Below are positions 16,199-24,733 of a DNA stretch of 64,000 nt, piece after piece. Numbering within the stretch: the stretch's first letter is position 1; every line of letters begins with the position of its first letter. Position numbers and translations under genes: made by a program. This stretch comes from Mycolicibacter senuensis (GTDB taxonomy: Bacteria > Actinomycetota > Actinomycetes > Mycobacteriales > Mycobacteriaceae), in NCBI RefSeq assembly GCF_002101885.1, contig NZ_LQPS01000016.1:123659-187658 (forward strand), in the 5' to 3' direction. The notes beneath the pieces were generated by a model, which worked only from the letters and a program-made list of their open reading frames with translations, ran no database searches and was not told the origin of the DNA.

Positions 16199-17353
16199 CT
16201 AAACCACACCGCTGACGTAGCGGCGCTCACAGACCGCCTCCAGCACCTCGCGCAGCCCGTCAGCGCTTTGCCGCCACGAGAATTCGGCGCTGCGGTCCTG
16301 CGCCTTGCCGCCGAGCTGTTCGCGAAGCACCGCATCGGCCAACAGCCGATGGAGCTGCTCGACGAGCTCGTCGCGGTCGTCGACCAGCAGCCCGGTCACG
16401 CCGTCGACGATCGAATCGGACAGCCCGCCGGCGGCCCGATAGCCGATCGTGGGCACCCCGTGTTGGCCGGCCTCGATGACGGCCAGACCCCAGCCCTCCT
16501 TGCGAGACGGCAGCACGTGCACCCAAGCCCGTTGCACCAACTGATGTTTGGTGGTCTCGTCGACATGGCCGTGGAACGTCACCGCATCGCTGATGCCCAA
16601 CGCTGCGGCGTGCTGCACCAGCCGGTCGCCCCACCAGCCGCCGCCGACGACGTCGAGGTGCAGGCCCGGCACCCGGCTGCGCAGTGCCGCAACAGCGTCC
16701 AGGGCGTCCTCGATCTGCTTGTGGGGCACCAGCCGCGACAACACCACCACCCGCGGCGCTTCGGCCCGCGGCGCGGACAGCGTCGGCGCCGGAGCTTCGT
16801 CGAGACCGTTGCGCACCACCGCGATGCGTTCGGCGCCCACCCCCAGTTCGATCAGGTCGCGCGCCGAAGGCAGCGACACCGTCAGGTACTGGTTGCGCCG
16901 GTTCAGCCACGGCGACAGCCTCGACTCCACCAGCCAGCCGATCCGGCTCAGCACCGGTCCGGCCACCGGCCACTGCTCGCGGTGGCAATGGTGCACCAGC
17001 ATCGCCACCCGCCGGCCGTAGATCAGTCGCGCCAGGAACGGCAGGCCGTTCTGGGTGTCGATCACCACGTCCGGCCGAACCCGGCGCAACGGCCCGAGTC
17101 CGATCCGCGCCGCCGCCATCACCGCCAGCGCCCACAGATACACGGTGTAGGGACCGCCGCGCCGACTGACCCGCACCCCGTCGATGACCTCGTGTTCGGG
17201 TGAGTCCGCATAGCGGGCGGTGCGCAGCGTGACCGTGATCCCGGCGGCGGCCAGCTCCGCGCCGATGCGCTGCAGGTAGGTCTCGCTGCCCCCGCCCTGC
17301 GGGTGCCCGGTATCACGCCAGCACAGCAGCAGGACGGAGCGCACGGCGGACAC
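16199..17353 (-). CDS. GT4-family glycosyltransferase (Rv0225-like)
   Basis: 384-residue retaining glycosyltransferase with the GT-B fold. The N-terminal domain carries the sugar-acceptor loop GHPQGGGSETYLQRIG; the C-terminal nucleotide-sugar domain has VVVLSRLVPHKQIEDAL and the E-x7-E motif region SRKEGWGLAVIEAGQHG. GTG at 17353 (VSAVRSVLLLCW) was chosen because it matches the Rv0225 start and sits next to a TACCCT -10; an extension to 17401 would run into the divergent methyltransferase gene. The neighbouring methyltransferase suggests joint work on a methylated glycolipid or glycan of the envelope, which is inference. Confidence 0.88.
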   Translation of the reverse strand: MSAVRSVLLLCWRDTGHPQGGGSETYLQRIGAELAAAGITVTLRTARYADSPEHEVIDGVRVSRRGGPYTVYLWALAVMAAARIGLGPLRRVRPDVVIDTQNGLPFLARLIYGRRVAMLVHHCHREQWPVAGPVLSRIGWLVESRLSPWLNRRNQYLTVSLPSARDLIELGVGAERIAVVRNGLDEAPAPTLSAPRAEAPRVVVLSRLVPHKQIEDALDAVAALRSRVPGLHLDVVGGGWWGDRLVQHAAALGISDAVTFHGHVDETTKHQLVQRAWVHVLPSRKEGWGLAVIEAGQHGVPTIGYRAAGGLSDSIVDGVTGLLVDDRDELVEQLHRLLADAVLREQLGGKAQDRSAEFSWRQSADGLREVLEAVCERRYVSGVV

Positions 17354-17354
17354 A

Positions 17355-17371
17355 GGACTACAGGGTAGTCC
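17355..17371. promoter_or_regulatory. Inverted repeat over divergent glycosyltransferase/methyltransferase promoters
   Basis: GGACTAC-AGG-GTAGTCC is a perfect 7-base inverted repeat. On the minus strand it contains TACCCT, which ends 8 nt before the glycosyltransferase GTG. On the plus strand TAGGCT (17378-17383) ends 7 nt before the methyltransferase GTG. Only 37 bases separate the two genes, so both mRNAs may be leaderless and one factor could act on both. Confidence 0.4.
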
Positions 17372-17390
17372 GCTGATTAGGCTTGGCCCG

Positions 17391-18167
17391 GTGGCCGCCA
17401 CCGACCTGCTCGCCCGACGCGCGACGCTGGCCCGCTCGGTGCGCCTGCTGAGCCGGTTCCGCTACGAGCAGCGCGATCCGGCCCGGTTCTACGGCGCGCT
17501 GGCCGGTGATACCGCGAACCTGGTCACCGACCTGTGGCGGGGCCTGCACGGCGACGATCCGGCCGGAAAGACGGTGCTCGACGTCGGTGGCGGGCCGGGG
17601 TACTTCGCCACCGCGTTCGCCGAGGCCGGCCTGCGCTATATCGGTGTCGAACCGGACCCCCGAGAAGTACACGCGATGCAGGCGGCCGGACATCGCCCGG
17701 CGGATTCCCCGGGCCCGTTCGTGCGGGCATCGGGGCTGGCGTTGCCGTTCGCCGACGGCAGCGTCGACATCTGCCTGTCCTCCAACGTCGCCGAGCATGT
17801 GCCGCGGCCCTGGCGGCTCGGCACGGAGATGCTGCGGGTCACCCGGCCCGGCGGGTTGGTGGTGCTGTCCTACACCGTGTGGCTGGGTCCGTTCGGCGGC
17901 CATGAGATGGGCTTGAGCCACTATCTGGGTGGGCACCGGGCCGCCCGGCGCTACACCCGCCGGCACGGCCACCCACCGAAGAACAACTACGGTTCGTCGC
18001 TGTTCGCGGTGTCGGCCGCGGACGGTCTGGACTGGGCCCGCCACACCGGCGCGCTCGTCGCGGCTTTCCCCCGCTATCACCCCCGATGGGCGTGGCCGAT
18101 CACCGCGGTGCCCGGTGTTCGCGAGTTCCTGGTGAGCAACCTGGTGCTGGTATTGCAACCCCGCTGA
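17391..18167 (+). CDS. SAM-dependent methyltransferase (Rv0224c-like)
   Basis: 258-residue class I methyltransferase. Motif I VLDVGGGPGYFATAFAEAG (about residues 63-81) binds S-adenosylmethionine; YIGVEPD supplies the acidic ribose-binding residue; FADGSVDICLSSNVAEHVP is motif IV. The start is GTG (VAATDLLARR), seven bases after a TAGGCT hexamer. It is divergent from the GT4 gene, as Rv0224c and Rv0225 are in M. tuberculosis. The acceptor is unknown. Confidence 0.88.
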   Translation: MAATDLLARRATLARSVRLLSRFRYEQRDPARFYGALAGDTANLVTDLWRGLHGDDPAGKTVLDVGGGPGYFATAFAEAGLRYIGVEPDPREVHAMQAAGHRPADSPGPFVRASGLALPFADGSVDICLSSNVAEHVPRPWRLGTEMLRVTRPGGLVVLSYTVWLGPFGGHEMGLSHYLGGHRAARRYTRRHGHPPKNNYGSSLFAVSAADGLDWARHTGALVAAFPRYHPRWAWPITAVPGVREFLVSNLVLVLQPR

Positions 18168-18177
18168 TCCCATTGAC

Positions 18178-18191
18178 TGCAACGTGTTCTA
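18178..18191. promoter_or_regulatory. KstR-type operator upstream of the aldehyde dehydrogenase
   Basis: TGCAACGTGTTCTA fits the KstR consensus TnnAACnnGTTnnA at every fixed position. It lies 31-45 bases before the aldehyde dehydrogenase ATG and would cover the -35 region of the TAGGGT promoter (18210-18215). KstR is the TetR-family repressor of mycobacterial cholesterol catabolism. Confidence 0.6.
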
Positions 18192-18222
18192 ATCCGCCCG
18201 CCGGCTAGGTAGGGTGTGCGCC

Positions 18223-19695
18223 ATGACCGTGAGCACCGCGACCGAATACGACACCCTGTTCATCGGCGGCAAGTGGACCGCCCCGGCCACCGACCAGGTG
18301 ATCGAAGTCCACTCGCCGGCCACCGGCGAGTACGTCGGCAAGGTGCCGCTGGCCACCAAGGACGACGTGGCTGCGGCGGTGGCGGCGGCGCGCGCCGCGT
18401 TCGACTCCGGACCGTGGCCGTCGACGCCGCCGGCCGAGCGGGCCGCGGTCATCGCCGCCGCGATCAAGCTGATGGAGGAGCGCAAGGAGCTGTTCACCAG
18501 CCTGTTGGCCGCCGAGACCGGCCAGCCGGCGATGGGCGTGGAAACCATGCACTGGATGAGCTCGATCGGGGCACTGAACTTCTTCGCCGGCCCCGCGGTC
18601 GACGAGGTCAGCTGGGAAGAGGTTCGCACCGGCGCCTACGGGCAGACCATCGTGCGCCGGGAGCCGCTGGGTGTGGTCGGTGCGATCGTCGCCTGGAACG
18701 TGCCGCTGTTCCTGGCGGTCAACAAGCTGGGCCCGGCGCTGCTCGCCGGCTGCACGGTGGTGCTCAAGCCGGCCGCCGAGACGCCGTTGAGCGCCAACGC
18801 GCTGGCGCAGGTGTTCGCCGACGCGGGCCTGCCGGAAGGCGTGTTGTCGGTGGTGCCGGGCGGGGCCGAGACCGGCCAGGCGCTGACCTCCAACCCTGAC
18901 GTGGACATCTTCTCCTTCACCGGCAGCTCGGCCGTCGGCAAGGAGATCGGTAAGCGCGCCGCGGAGCTGCTCAAGCCGTGCACGCTGGAACTCGGCGGCA
19001 AGTCGGCGGCGATCGTGCTGCCCGACGTCGATCTGGCGTCGGCGATCCCGATGCTGGTGTTCTCCGGGATCATGAACACCGGGCAGGCCTGTGTGGCCCA
19101 GACCCGCATCCTGGCGCCGCGTTCGCGCTACGAGGAGATCGTGGAGGCGATCAAGAACTTCGTCACCGCCTTGCCGGTCGGGCTGCCGGATGACCCGGCC
19201 GCCCAGATCGGTGCGCTGATCACCGAGAAGCAACGCGAGCGGGTTGAGGGTTACATCGCCAAGGGCATCGAGGAAGGCGCCCGGCTGGTCTGCGGCGGGG
19301 GCCGACCCGAGGGACTGGACGGCGGCTACTTCGTCGAGCCGACGGTGTTCGCCGACGTGAACAACTCGATGACCATCGCCCAGGAGGAGATCTTCGGGCC
19401 GGTGCTGTCCATCATCGGCTACGACACCGAGGAGGAGGCGATCGCGATCGCCAACGACTCGGTGTATGGGCTGGCCGGCAGCGTGTGGACGGCTGATGTT
19501 CCGCACGGGATCGAGGTCGCGAGCAAGATCCGCACCGGGACGTACGGCATCAACTGGTACGCCTTCGACCCGTGCTGCCCGTTCGGCGGCTACAAGAACT
19601 CCGGGATCGGCCGGGAGAACGGCAAGGAGGGCGTCGAGCACTTCACCCAGCAGAAGAGTGTGCTGATGCCGATGGGGTACACGCTGGAGAGCTGA
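18223..19695 (+). CDS. NAD(P)-dependent aldehyde dehydrogenase (Rv0223c-like)
   Basis: 490-residue aldehyde dehydrogenase, oxidising aldehydes to acids. The catalytic cysteine is C290 in NTGQACVAQTR and the general base is E256 in LELGGKSAAI; the cofactor loop FTGSSAVGKEIG is at about 232-243. The ATG at 18223 follows TAGGGT by seven bases, so the mRNA is likely leaderless. A site matching the KstR consensus overlaps the presumed -35 region, which would tie expression to sterol availability. Substrate unknown; a sterol side-chain or lipid aldehyde is possible. Confidence 0.92.
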   Translation: MTVSTATEYDTLFIGGKWTAPATDQVIEVHSPATGEYVGKVPLATKDDVAAAVAAARAAFDSGPWPSTPPAERAAVIAAAIKLMEERKELFTSLLAAETGQPAMGVETMHWMSSIGALNFFAGPAVDEVSWEEVRTGAYGQTIVRREPLGVVGAIVAWNVPLFLAVNKLGPALLAGCTVVLKPAAETPLSANALAQVFADAGLPEGVLSVVPGGAETGQALTSNPDVDIFSFTGSSAVGKEIGKRAAELLKPCTLELGGKSAAIVLPDVDLASAIPMLVFSGIMNTGQACVAQTRILAPRSRYEEIVEAIKNFVTALPVGLPDDPAAQIGALITEKQRERVEGYIAKGIEEGARLVCGGGRPEGLDGGYFVEPTVFADVNNSMTIAQEEIFGPVLSIIGYDTEEEAIAIANDSVYGLAGSVWTADVPHGIEVASKIRTGTYGINWYAFDPCCPFGGYKNSGIGRENGKEGVEHFTQQKSVLMPMGYTLES

Positions 19696-19727
19696 TCTCG
19701 ATTCCCGTTGACGCAACGGTAAGCCCC

Positions 19728-19733
19728 TATACT
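19728..19733 (+). promoter_or_regulatory. -10 box TATACT of a leaderless promoter
   Basis: TATACT ends six bases before the GTG at 19740. A TTGACG (19708-19713) lies upstream with a short 14-base spacer. Transcription is expected to start at the GTG itself. Confidence 0.6.
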
Positions 19734-19739
19734 GCCGTC

Positions 19740-20507
19740 GTGGGAATTCTGGTCTGGTTCGCGCCCTGGGCGGTGTACTGGGTGCTGGTGGGAAATGCGC
19801 CGCTGTCGATCGCGGCGGCGGTGGCGCTGGCCGTTGCGGTCGCCGTCATCGTCGGCGACCGCGAGTCATCGGCCCGGCCACTGGGGATCGGGGCCGTTGC
19901 GACCTTCGCGGTGCTGGCGGTGCTGCCGCTGGCGAGTTGGGCGCAGCGGTGGGCGCTGCCACTGAGCTTCGCCGCCCTCTTCGCGGTGTTGCTGACCAGC
20001 ACGCTACTGGGAAAGTCGGCGGTGGCGGACGTGGCGAAGGCGGATCTGCCCGCGGCGGTGGCGCAAACGGAGCTGTTCGCCCCGGTGGTGAAGCGGCTGA
20101 CGTGGATCTGGCTGGCCGCGATCGCGGCGATGTCGGTATCGGCGGTGATCCCCCCGGTCGCGGTGTCGGACGCCACGCTGCACCACCCGGGCTCCCCGCT
20201 GACCTACCTGTGCTCCTGGGTGATCCCGTTCGGGATCCTGGCCGCGGCGGCGATCGCCTCGCGCATCCTGGTGGATCGGATGACCACCGGCTTCGGCGAC
20301 GCGGTGCGCAAGACCAGCTTCGTCGCCTTCGTCGACATGGAGATCGATCAGCTCTACTACCTGGCCACCGAGCACGCCAACCGTGAAGTCGGCCCCGGTC
20401 AGGAGGCCTACAACGTCACCGTCGGCGCAAAGGGAACGGCGCTGCTGGGCGACGACACCCGGGTGTCATGGCCGTCGACGTACAAGGTTCGGCAGCGACG
20501 CGGCTGA
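19740..20507 (+). CDS. Uncharacterised membrane protein
   Basis: 255-residue protein, not recognised. Three short N-terminal hydrophobic segments are followed by two further membrane segments near residues 125-145 and 163-183 and a C-terminal soluble tail of about 70 residues (VAFVDMEIDQLYYLATEHAN then TRVSWPSTYKV). GTG at 19740 was chosen because a consensus-like -10 lies six bases upstream; an in-frame extension lies inside the aldehyde dehydrogenase gene. It converges with the next gene, four bases away. It has no counterpart at this place in M. tuberculosis. Confidence 0.7.
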   Translation: MGILVWFAPWAVYWVLVGNAPLSIAAAVALAVAVAVIVGDRESSARPLGIGAVATFAVLAVLPLASWAQRWALPLSFAALFAVLLTSTLLGKSAVADVAKADLPAAVAQTELFAPVVKRLTWIWLAAIAAMSVSAVIPPVAVSDATLHHPGSPLTYLCSWVIPFGILAAAAIASRILVDRMTTGFGDAVRKTSFVAFVDMEIDQLYYLATEHANREVGPGQEAYNVTVGAKGTALLGDDTRVSWPSTYKVRQRRG

Positions 20508-20511
20508 GGCG

Positions 20512-21009
20512 TCAGCTCCGGTTCAGCCGCTGTGCGCGGCGGTGTGTGATGCAACGTCCCACCTGGGCGCGGTAGAAGTCCTCGTCGCGACCGCCGGCGG
20601 TGTACAGCCGGGCCCCGAGCCGGTCCCGCAGCTCTGAAAGGTTCACCTCGCCGGTGCTCGCGTTCGCCAGCACCCAGTCGACGGCGGCCTCACTGCCCTG
20701 CTCCCGGTAGATCCGGTCGACCCGACGGGCGGCGGCCCCTTTGCGGAACCTGGCGAACCCGGCTTTGCTCCAGGACCGGATCTCCCGAGCCTCCAGGTCG
20801 AGCAGTTCGCGCAGCACCGACAGCGGACCATCCGGCGCGGTCTTGAACGGGGCGGCGTCGGCGAATGCCAGCGCACCGTTGGGCCGCCGGATCCCCTCGA
20901 CGTCGGGTTCCACCACGACCGCTCCGCGGCCCCTGGCCAGCTCGTGCGCCCACCTGACGATGGTGTAGCCGTGGTCGGGCAGCCGGTACTTGCGGGTGTG
21001 GGTGTCCAC
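20512..21009 (-). CDS. Uncharacterised soluble protein
   Basis: 165-residue protein without a family I recognise. It has no membrane segment or signal peptide and is rich in Arg, Asp and Glu. A helical centre (VLRELLDLEAREIRSWSKAG) is followed by a basic segment (FARFRKGAAARRVDRIYREQ) and a C-terminus RCITHRRAQRLNRS that could contact nucleic acid, though no known DNA-binding motif is apparent. Start is GTG. It lies between a membrane protein and a FadE5-like gene, in a block that is extra relative to M. tuberculosis. Confidence 0.65.
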   Translation of the reverse strand: MDTHTRKYRLPDHGYTIVRWAHELARGRGAVVVEPDVEGIRRPNGALAFADAAPFKTAPDGPLSVLRELLDLEAREIRSWSKAGFARFRKGAAARRVDRIYREQGSEAAVDWVLANASTGEVNLSELRDRLGARLYTAGGRDEDFYRAQVGRCITHRRAQRLNRS

Positions 21010-21044
21010 AGCACTCGAGGGTAGTGCCCCCGGTCAGCGCGCGG

Positions 21045-22892
21045 TCAGAACGCGTCCTCGCTCAGATCCATCACCGCCAGGTCGTTGCTTTCGACGATGC
21101 GTCGCTCCGCGCTGAGTCGGGGCAACACGTTGGCGGCGAAAAACGTTGCCGCGGTGGCCTTTCCAGCATAGAAGTCCCGGTCGCTATCGGTGACGTCACC
21201 CTCGAGCGCGCCCAGTGCGATCTCGGCCTGCCGCAACAACAGCCAGCCGATCACCAGGTCGCCCACGGCCAGCAGGAACCGCACCGATTCCAGGCCGACC
21301 CGGTAGAGCTCGCGGGGCTCCTGCTGGGAACCGAGCAGGTATCCGGTCATGGCGGCGGCCATCGCGCGCACGTCGTCGAGCGCGGCGGCCAGCAGCTTGC
21401 GGGAGTCGGCCAGCTCCGAACGCGCATCGCCGCTGTCGAGGAACTCCTCGATCCGGGCGACCAGATGGCCGAGCGCCACGCCGCGGTCACGGGCGATCTT
21501 GCGGAAGAAGAAGTCTTGCGCCTGAATGGCGGTGGTGCCCTCGTAGAGGCTGTCGATCTTGGCGTCGCGGATGTACTGCTCGATCGGGTAGTCCTGCAGG
21601 AAGCCCGATCCGCCGAAGGTCTGCAGTGATTCGGTCAGGTACTGATACGCCCGTTCCGAGCCGACTCCTTTGACGATCGGCAGCAGCAGGTCGTTGACCC
21701 GCTCGGCGAGTTCGGCGTCGGCACCCGAGACCAGCATCGCCACCGATGGGTTCTGGTGGGCCGCGGTGTAGAGGTACAACGCCCGCATCCCCTCGGCGTA
21801 CACCTTCTGCATCATCAGTGCCCGCCGCACATCCGGGTGCGCGATGATGGTCACCCGGGGCGCGGTCTTGTCGGTCATCTGGGTCAGATCGGCACCCTGG
21901 ATGCGGGTCTTGGCATACTCCAGCGCGTTGAGATATCCGGTGGACAGGGTGGCGATCGCTTTGGTGCCCACCATCATTCGCGCGTACTCGATGACGTGGA
22001 ACATCTGGGCGATACCGTTTCTGGTGTCGCCCACCAGCCAGCCTTTCGCCGGGATGTCGTGTTGACCGTAGGTCAGCTCGCAGGTGGTCGAAACCTTCAG
22101 GCCCATTTTGTGTTCCAGCCCGGTGGCGAACACCCCGTTGCGCTCGCCCGGTTCACCCGTCTCGGGATCCGGCAGGTACTTGGGCACCAGGAACAAGCTG
22201 AGCCCCTTGGTTCCCGGCCCGGCGCCCTCGGGGCGGGCCAGGGTCATGTGCATGATGTTCTCGAACAGGTCATCACTGTCGCCGTTGGTGATGAACCGCT
22301 TGACGCCGTCGATGTGCCAGCTGCCGTCGGGCTGCTCGATCGCCTTGGTGCGGCCGGCCCCCACATCAGAACCGGCGTCCGGCTCCGTTAACACCATGGT
22401 GGCGCCCCAGTTTCGGTCGATCGCCATGGCCGCCCAGTGCCGCTGCTGCTCGTTGCCCAGGCCGTAGAGGATATTGGCGAAGATCGGACCGGCCATGAAC
22501 ATGAACACCGCCGGGTTGGCGCCGAGCACCAGTTCGTTGATCGCCCAGGACACCATCGCCGGCGCCGGCACCCCGCCGACATCCTCGGCCAGACCGATCC
22601 GGAACCACTCGCCTTCCTGCCAGGCCCGCAGCGACGCCTTGAACGGGTCGGGCAGCGTGACCGAGTGGGTGGCCGGATCGAATACCGGCGGATGGCGGTC
22701 GCTCTCCGCGAACGACTCGGCCACCGGCCCTTCGGCGAGCCGGGCGGCTTCGGCCAGCATCTGGCGCACCGTGTCGCCGTCGAGGTCACCGAAGGCGCCC
22801 CCGGACTGCTCCGGATCCAGGCACTGCTCCAGCCCGAGCAGCTCGAAAAGATTGAATTCCAGGTCGCGGACATTGCTCTTGTAGTGACCCAT
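21045..22892 (-). CDS. FadE5-like acyl-CoA dehydrogenase
   Basis: 615-residue acyl-CoA dehydrogenase of the long type with an extra C-terminal helical domain, as in M. tuberculosis FadE5 (Rv0244c, about 611 residues). The N-terminus [18 protein letters not shown], the FAD/substrate segment [20 protein letters not shown] and the late motif [20 protein letters not shown] are close to FadE5. It oxidises acyl-CoA to trans-2-enoyl-CoA with FAD. The N-terminal third is more divergent, so it may be a paralogue rather than FadE5 itself. A 14-base perfect palindrome lies 17 bases upstream of the start. Confidence 0.9.
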   Translation of the reverse strand: MGHYKSNVRDLEFNLFELLGLEQCLDPEQSGGAFGDLDGDTVRQMLAEAARLAEGPVAESFAESDRHPPVFDPATHSVTLPDPFKASLRAWQEGEWFRIGLAEDVGGVPAPAMVSWAINELVLGANPAVFMFMAGPIFANILYGLGNEQQRHWAAMAIDRNWGATMVLTEPDAGSDVGAGRTKAIEQPDGSWHIDGVKRFITNGDSDDLFENIMHMTLARPEGAGPGTKGLSLFLVPKYLPDPETGEPGERNGVFATGLEHKMGLKVSTTCELTYGQHDIPAKGWLVGDTRNGIAQMFHVIEYARMMVGTKAIATLSTGYLNALEYAKTRIQGADLTQMTDKTAPRVTIIAHPDVRRALMMQKVYAEGMRALYLYTAAHQNPSVAMLVSGADAELAERVNDLLLPIVKGVGSERAYQYLTESLQTFGGSGFLQDYPIEQYIRDAKIDSLYEGTTAIQAQDFFFRKIARDRGVALGHLVARIEEFLDSGDARSELADSRKLLAAALDDVRAMAAAMTGYLLGSQQEPRELYRVGLESVRFLLAVGDLVIGWLLLRQAEIALGALEGDVTDSDRDFYAGKATAATFFAANVLPRLSAERRIVESNDLAVMDLSEDAF

Positions 22893-22908
22893 GGCTCAAG
22901 CATGCCCT

Positions 22909-22922
22909 TCGACGCGCGTCGA
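22909..22922. promoter_or_regulatory. 14-base perfect palindrome upstream of the FadE5-like gene
   Basis: TCGACGCGCGTCGA is self-complementary and lies 17-30 bases before the minus-strand ATG, between nat and the FadE5-like gene. G+C-rich palindromes arise easily in this genome, so operator function is uncertain. Confidence 0.25.
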
Positions 22923-22979
22923 GTTGCGGGCTTTCAGCGCATCTCGGCCCCTGAACCGCCGCGGAGCCCGGGCCGGGCC

Positions 22980-23828
22980 TCAGCTGTCGAGTACCTGCGC
23001 CACCCTGGCCTCGATGTCGCCGAGGTCGCTCAGGTCGATGCCGAAGCGCTCGGTCAGCGCGTTGCAAACCTGCGCGGCGTCGTCGAAGCGCACCCGTTCG
23101 GTGCCGCCGCGGGAATGAATGGTCAGGTTGCGGCCGCGCAGGTTCACCCGCGCGTCATCGGTCACCAGTGCGGCGCTGAGCCCGGCCACGAAGTTCGATT
23201 CCGGGTAGGTCGACACATACCAACTGCCCACCTGCATGTCGATCAGCGGCCGCGGCTGCATGCCGAAGGTGTACAGCGGCCGCCAGGCCGCCCCGAGCTG
23301 CGTTTCCAGCACATAGCCGCCCGCGTGGTGGCGCAGCCGGAACGGCTCGTGGGGCGTCTGCTGGACTTCGTCGGCGACCAGGCGGATCGGTGCCGTCAGC
23401 GTCTGTCCGCCGAACCCGACATCGGCCAGATACGGCTCGTCACAGCCCGGGATCCGCACCGCCAGGGTCTGGTGGGTCTCGGGGTGGGCTGGGCCGTCGA
23501 GGCCGTCCGGGTTCATCCACACCACCCGCCCGGCCAATCGCTCGACGCCGAACCCGAGTGCGCGCAGCACGCCGCGAAGCAGGCCGTTCTGCTCATAGCA
23601 GTAGCCGCCACGGCGCCGCGTGACCAGCTTGGCGGTCAGCGCCGGCAGACTCAGGTCGATAACCGCCACCCCGGTCAGTGGGTCGAGGTTCTCGAACGGG
23701 ATGCGGCGGACGTGGGCGGCCACCACTGCGGTCAGCGTCGCAAGCGTCGGCTCGGTGCCGCCGCGGTATCCCACCCGGTCGAAGTAGGCCTGCAGGTCGA
23801 TGCCCGACTCCTTCGACTGCCCGTCCAT
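22980..23828 (-). CDS. nat: Arylamine N-acetyltransferase
   Basis: 282-residue arylamine N-acetyltransferase, which moves acetyl (or propionyl) from CoA to arylamines and hydrazines. The catalytic triad is complete: C77 in RRRGGYCYEQN, H119 in PETHQTL, D136 in LADVGFGG. The conserved RIPFENLDPLTG is at about residues 42-53. The ATG at 23828 was chosen; GTG codons at 23846 and 23852 would add 6-8 residues. M. tuberculosis nat belongs to the KstR-controlled cholesterol cluster; here it stands apart but is divergent from a gene with a KstR-type operator, roughly 50 bases from its own start. Confidence 0.92.
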   Translation of the reverse strand: MDGQSKESGIDLQAYFDRVGYRGGTEPTLATLTAVVAAHVRRIPFENLDPLTGVAVIDLSLPALTAKLVTRRRGGYCYEQNGLLRGVLRALGFGVERLAGRVVWMNPDGLDGPAHPETHQTLAVRIPGCDEPYLADVGFGGQTLTAPIRLVADEVQQTPHEPFRLRHHAGGYVLETQLGAAWRPLYTFGMQPRPLIDMQVGSWYVSTYPESNFVAGLSAALVTDDARVNLRGRNLTIHSRGGTERVRFDDAAQVCNALTERFGIDLSDLGDIEARVAQVLDS

Positions 23829-23877
23829 TTCGCCGATGTTATCCACGGCCACCGCAAGCCGGTAACATGGGTAAAAC

Positions 23878-23891
23878 TAGAACACGTTTCA
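23878..23891. promoter_or_regulatory. KstR-type operator between nat and the acyltransferase-fadD12 pair
   Basis: TAGAACACGTTTCA matches TnnAACnnGTTnnA at all fixed positions and has the AACACGTT core common in KstR sites. It lies 15 bases before the acyltransferase GTG. A TAACAT -10 (23863-23868) would put the start of transcription just at the left edge of the site, so a bound repressor would block initiation. It is about 50 bases upstream of nat on the other strand. Confidence 0.7.
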
Positions 23892-23906
23892 ATTGAAGGG
23901 GTCGTG

Positions 23907-24728
23907 GTGGACACACCGGACGACGACTGGTCTGAGGACGTGCCCGGACCCATCACCAAGTGGGATCCCGGCCTGACCGAACGAGTGATGGGGCTGCTGC
24001 GGCCGCTGATCAAGGGATACCACCGGTCGGAGGTGCGGGGCCTGGACTCGTTCCCGAACGGCGGCGCCCTGGTGGTCTCCAACCACTCCGGTGGCCTGTT
24101 CGCGATGGACGTACCGGTGTTCGCCACCGGCTTCTATGACAAGTTCGGCTACGAACGCCCGGTCTACACACTGAGCCACGACATCATCTTCACCGGAGCC
24201 ACCGCCGACTTCTTCCGCAAGACCGGCTTCATCCCGGCCAACCACGCCAACGCCGACGAGGCACTGCGCTCCGGTGGCGTGGTGGTGGTCTTCCCCGGCG
24301 GCGACTACGACGTCTACCGGCCCACCCTGGAAGAGAACAAGATCGACTTCGCCGGTCGCAAGGGCTACATCCGGGCGGCGATCAACGCGGGTGTGCCGCT
24401 GGTGCCGACGGTCGGGATCGGCGGACAGCAGAGCCAGTTCTATCTGTCCCGCGGCACCGGACTGGCCAAGGCGCTGGGACTGGACAAGCTGATGCGGGTC
24501 AAGATCCTGCCGATCTCGTTCGGGTTCCCCTTCGGCTTGTCCGCGGTGCTGCCGATCAACCTGCCGCTGCCCACCAAGATCGTCATGCAGGTGTGCGAGC
24601 CGATCGACATCGTCGCGGAGTTCGGTGAGGATCCCGACATCGACGTCGTCGACGCCTACGTGCGCTCGGTCATGCAGGACGCACTCGACAAGCTCGCGGC
24701 CGAACGCCGCCTCCCCGTCCTGGGCTGA
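23907..24728 (+). CDS. PlsC-type lysophospholipid/glycerol-phosphate acyltransferase (Rv1428c-like)
   Basis: 273-residue acyltransferase. The PlsC motif I appears as VVSNHSGGLFAMDV (H and, four residues on, G in place of the usual D), motif III as VVVFPGGDYDVYRP and motif IV as VPLVPTVGIG. Because the classic H-x4-D is read here as NHSGG, the family assignment is better described as the Rv1428c/DGAT-like branch. GTG at 23907 was picked over GTG 23904 because GAAGGGG then lies at a workable spacing. Its stop is 5 bases before fadD12, so both form one operon under a KstR-type site. Confidence 0.82.
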   Translation: MDTPDDDWSEDVPGPITKWDPGLTERVMGLLRPLIKGYHRSEVRGLDSFPNGGALVVSNHSGGLFAMDVPVFATGFYDKFGYERPVYTLSHDIIFTGATADFFRKTGFIPANHANADEALRSGGVVVVFPGGDYDVYRPTLEENKIDFAGRKGYIRAAINAGVPLVPTVGIGGQQSQFYLSRGTGLAKALGLDKLMRVKILPISFGFPFGLSAVLPINLPLPTKIVMQVCEPIDIVAEFGEDPDIDVVDAYVRSVMQDALDKLAAERRLPVLG

Positions 24729-24733
24729 GCGGG

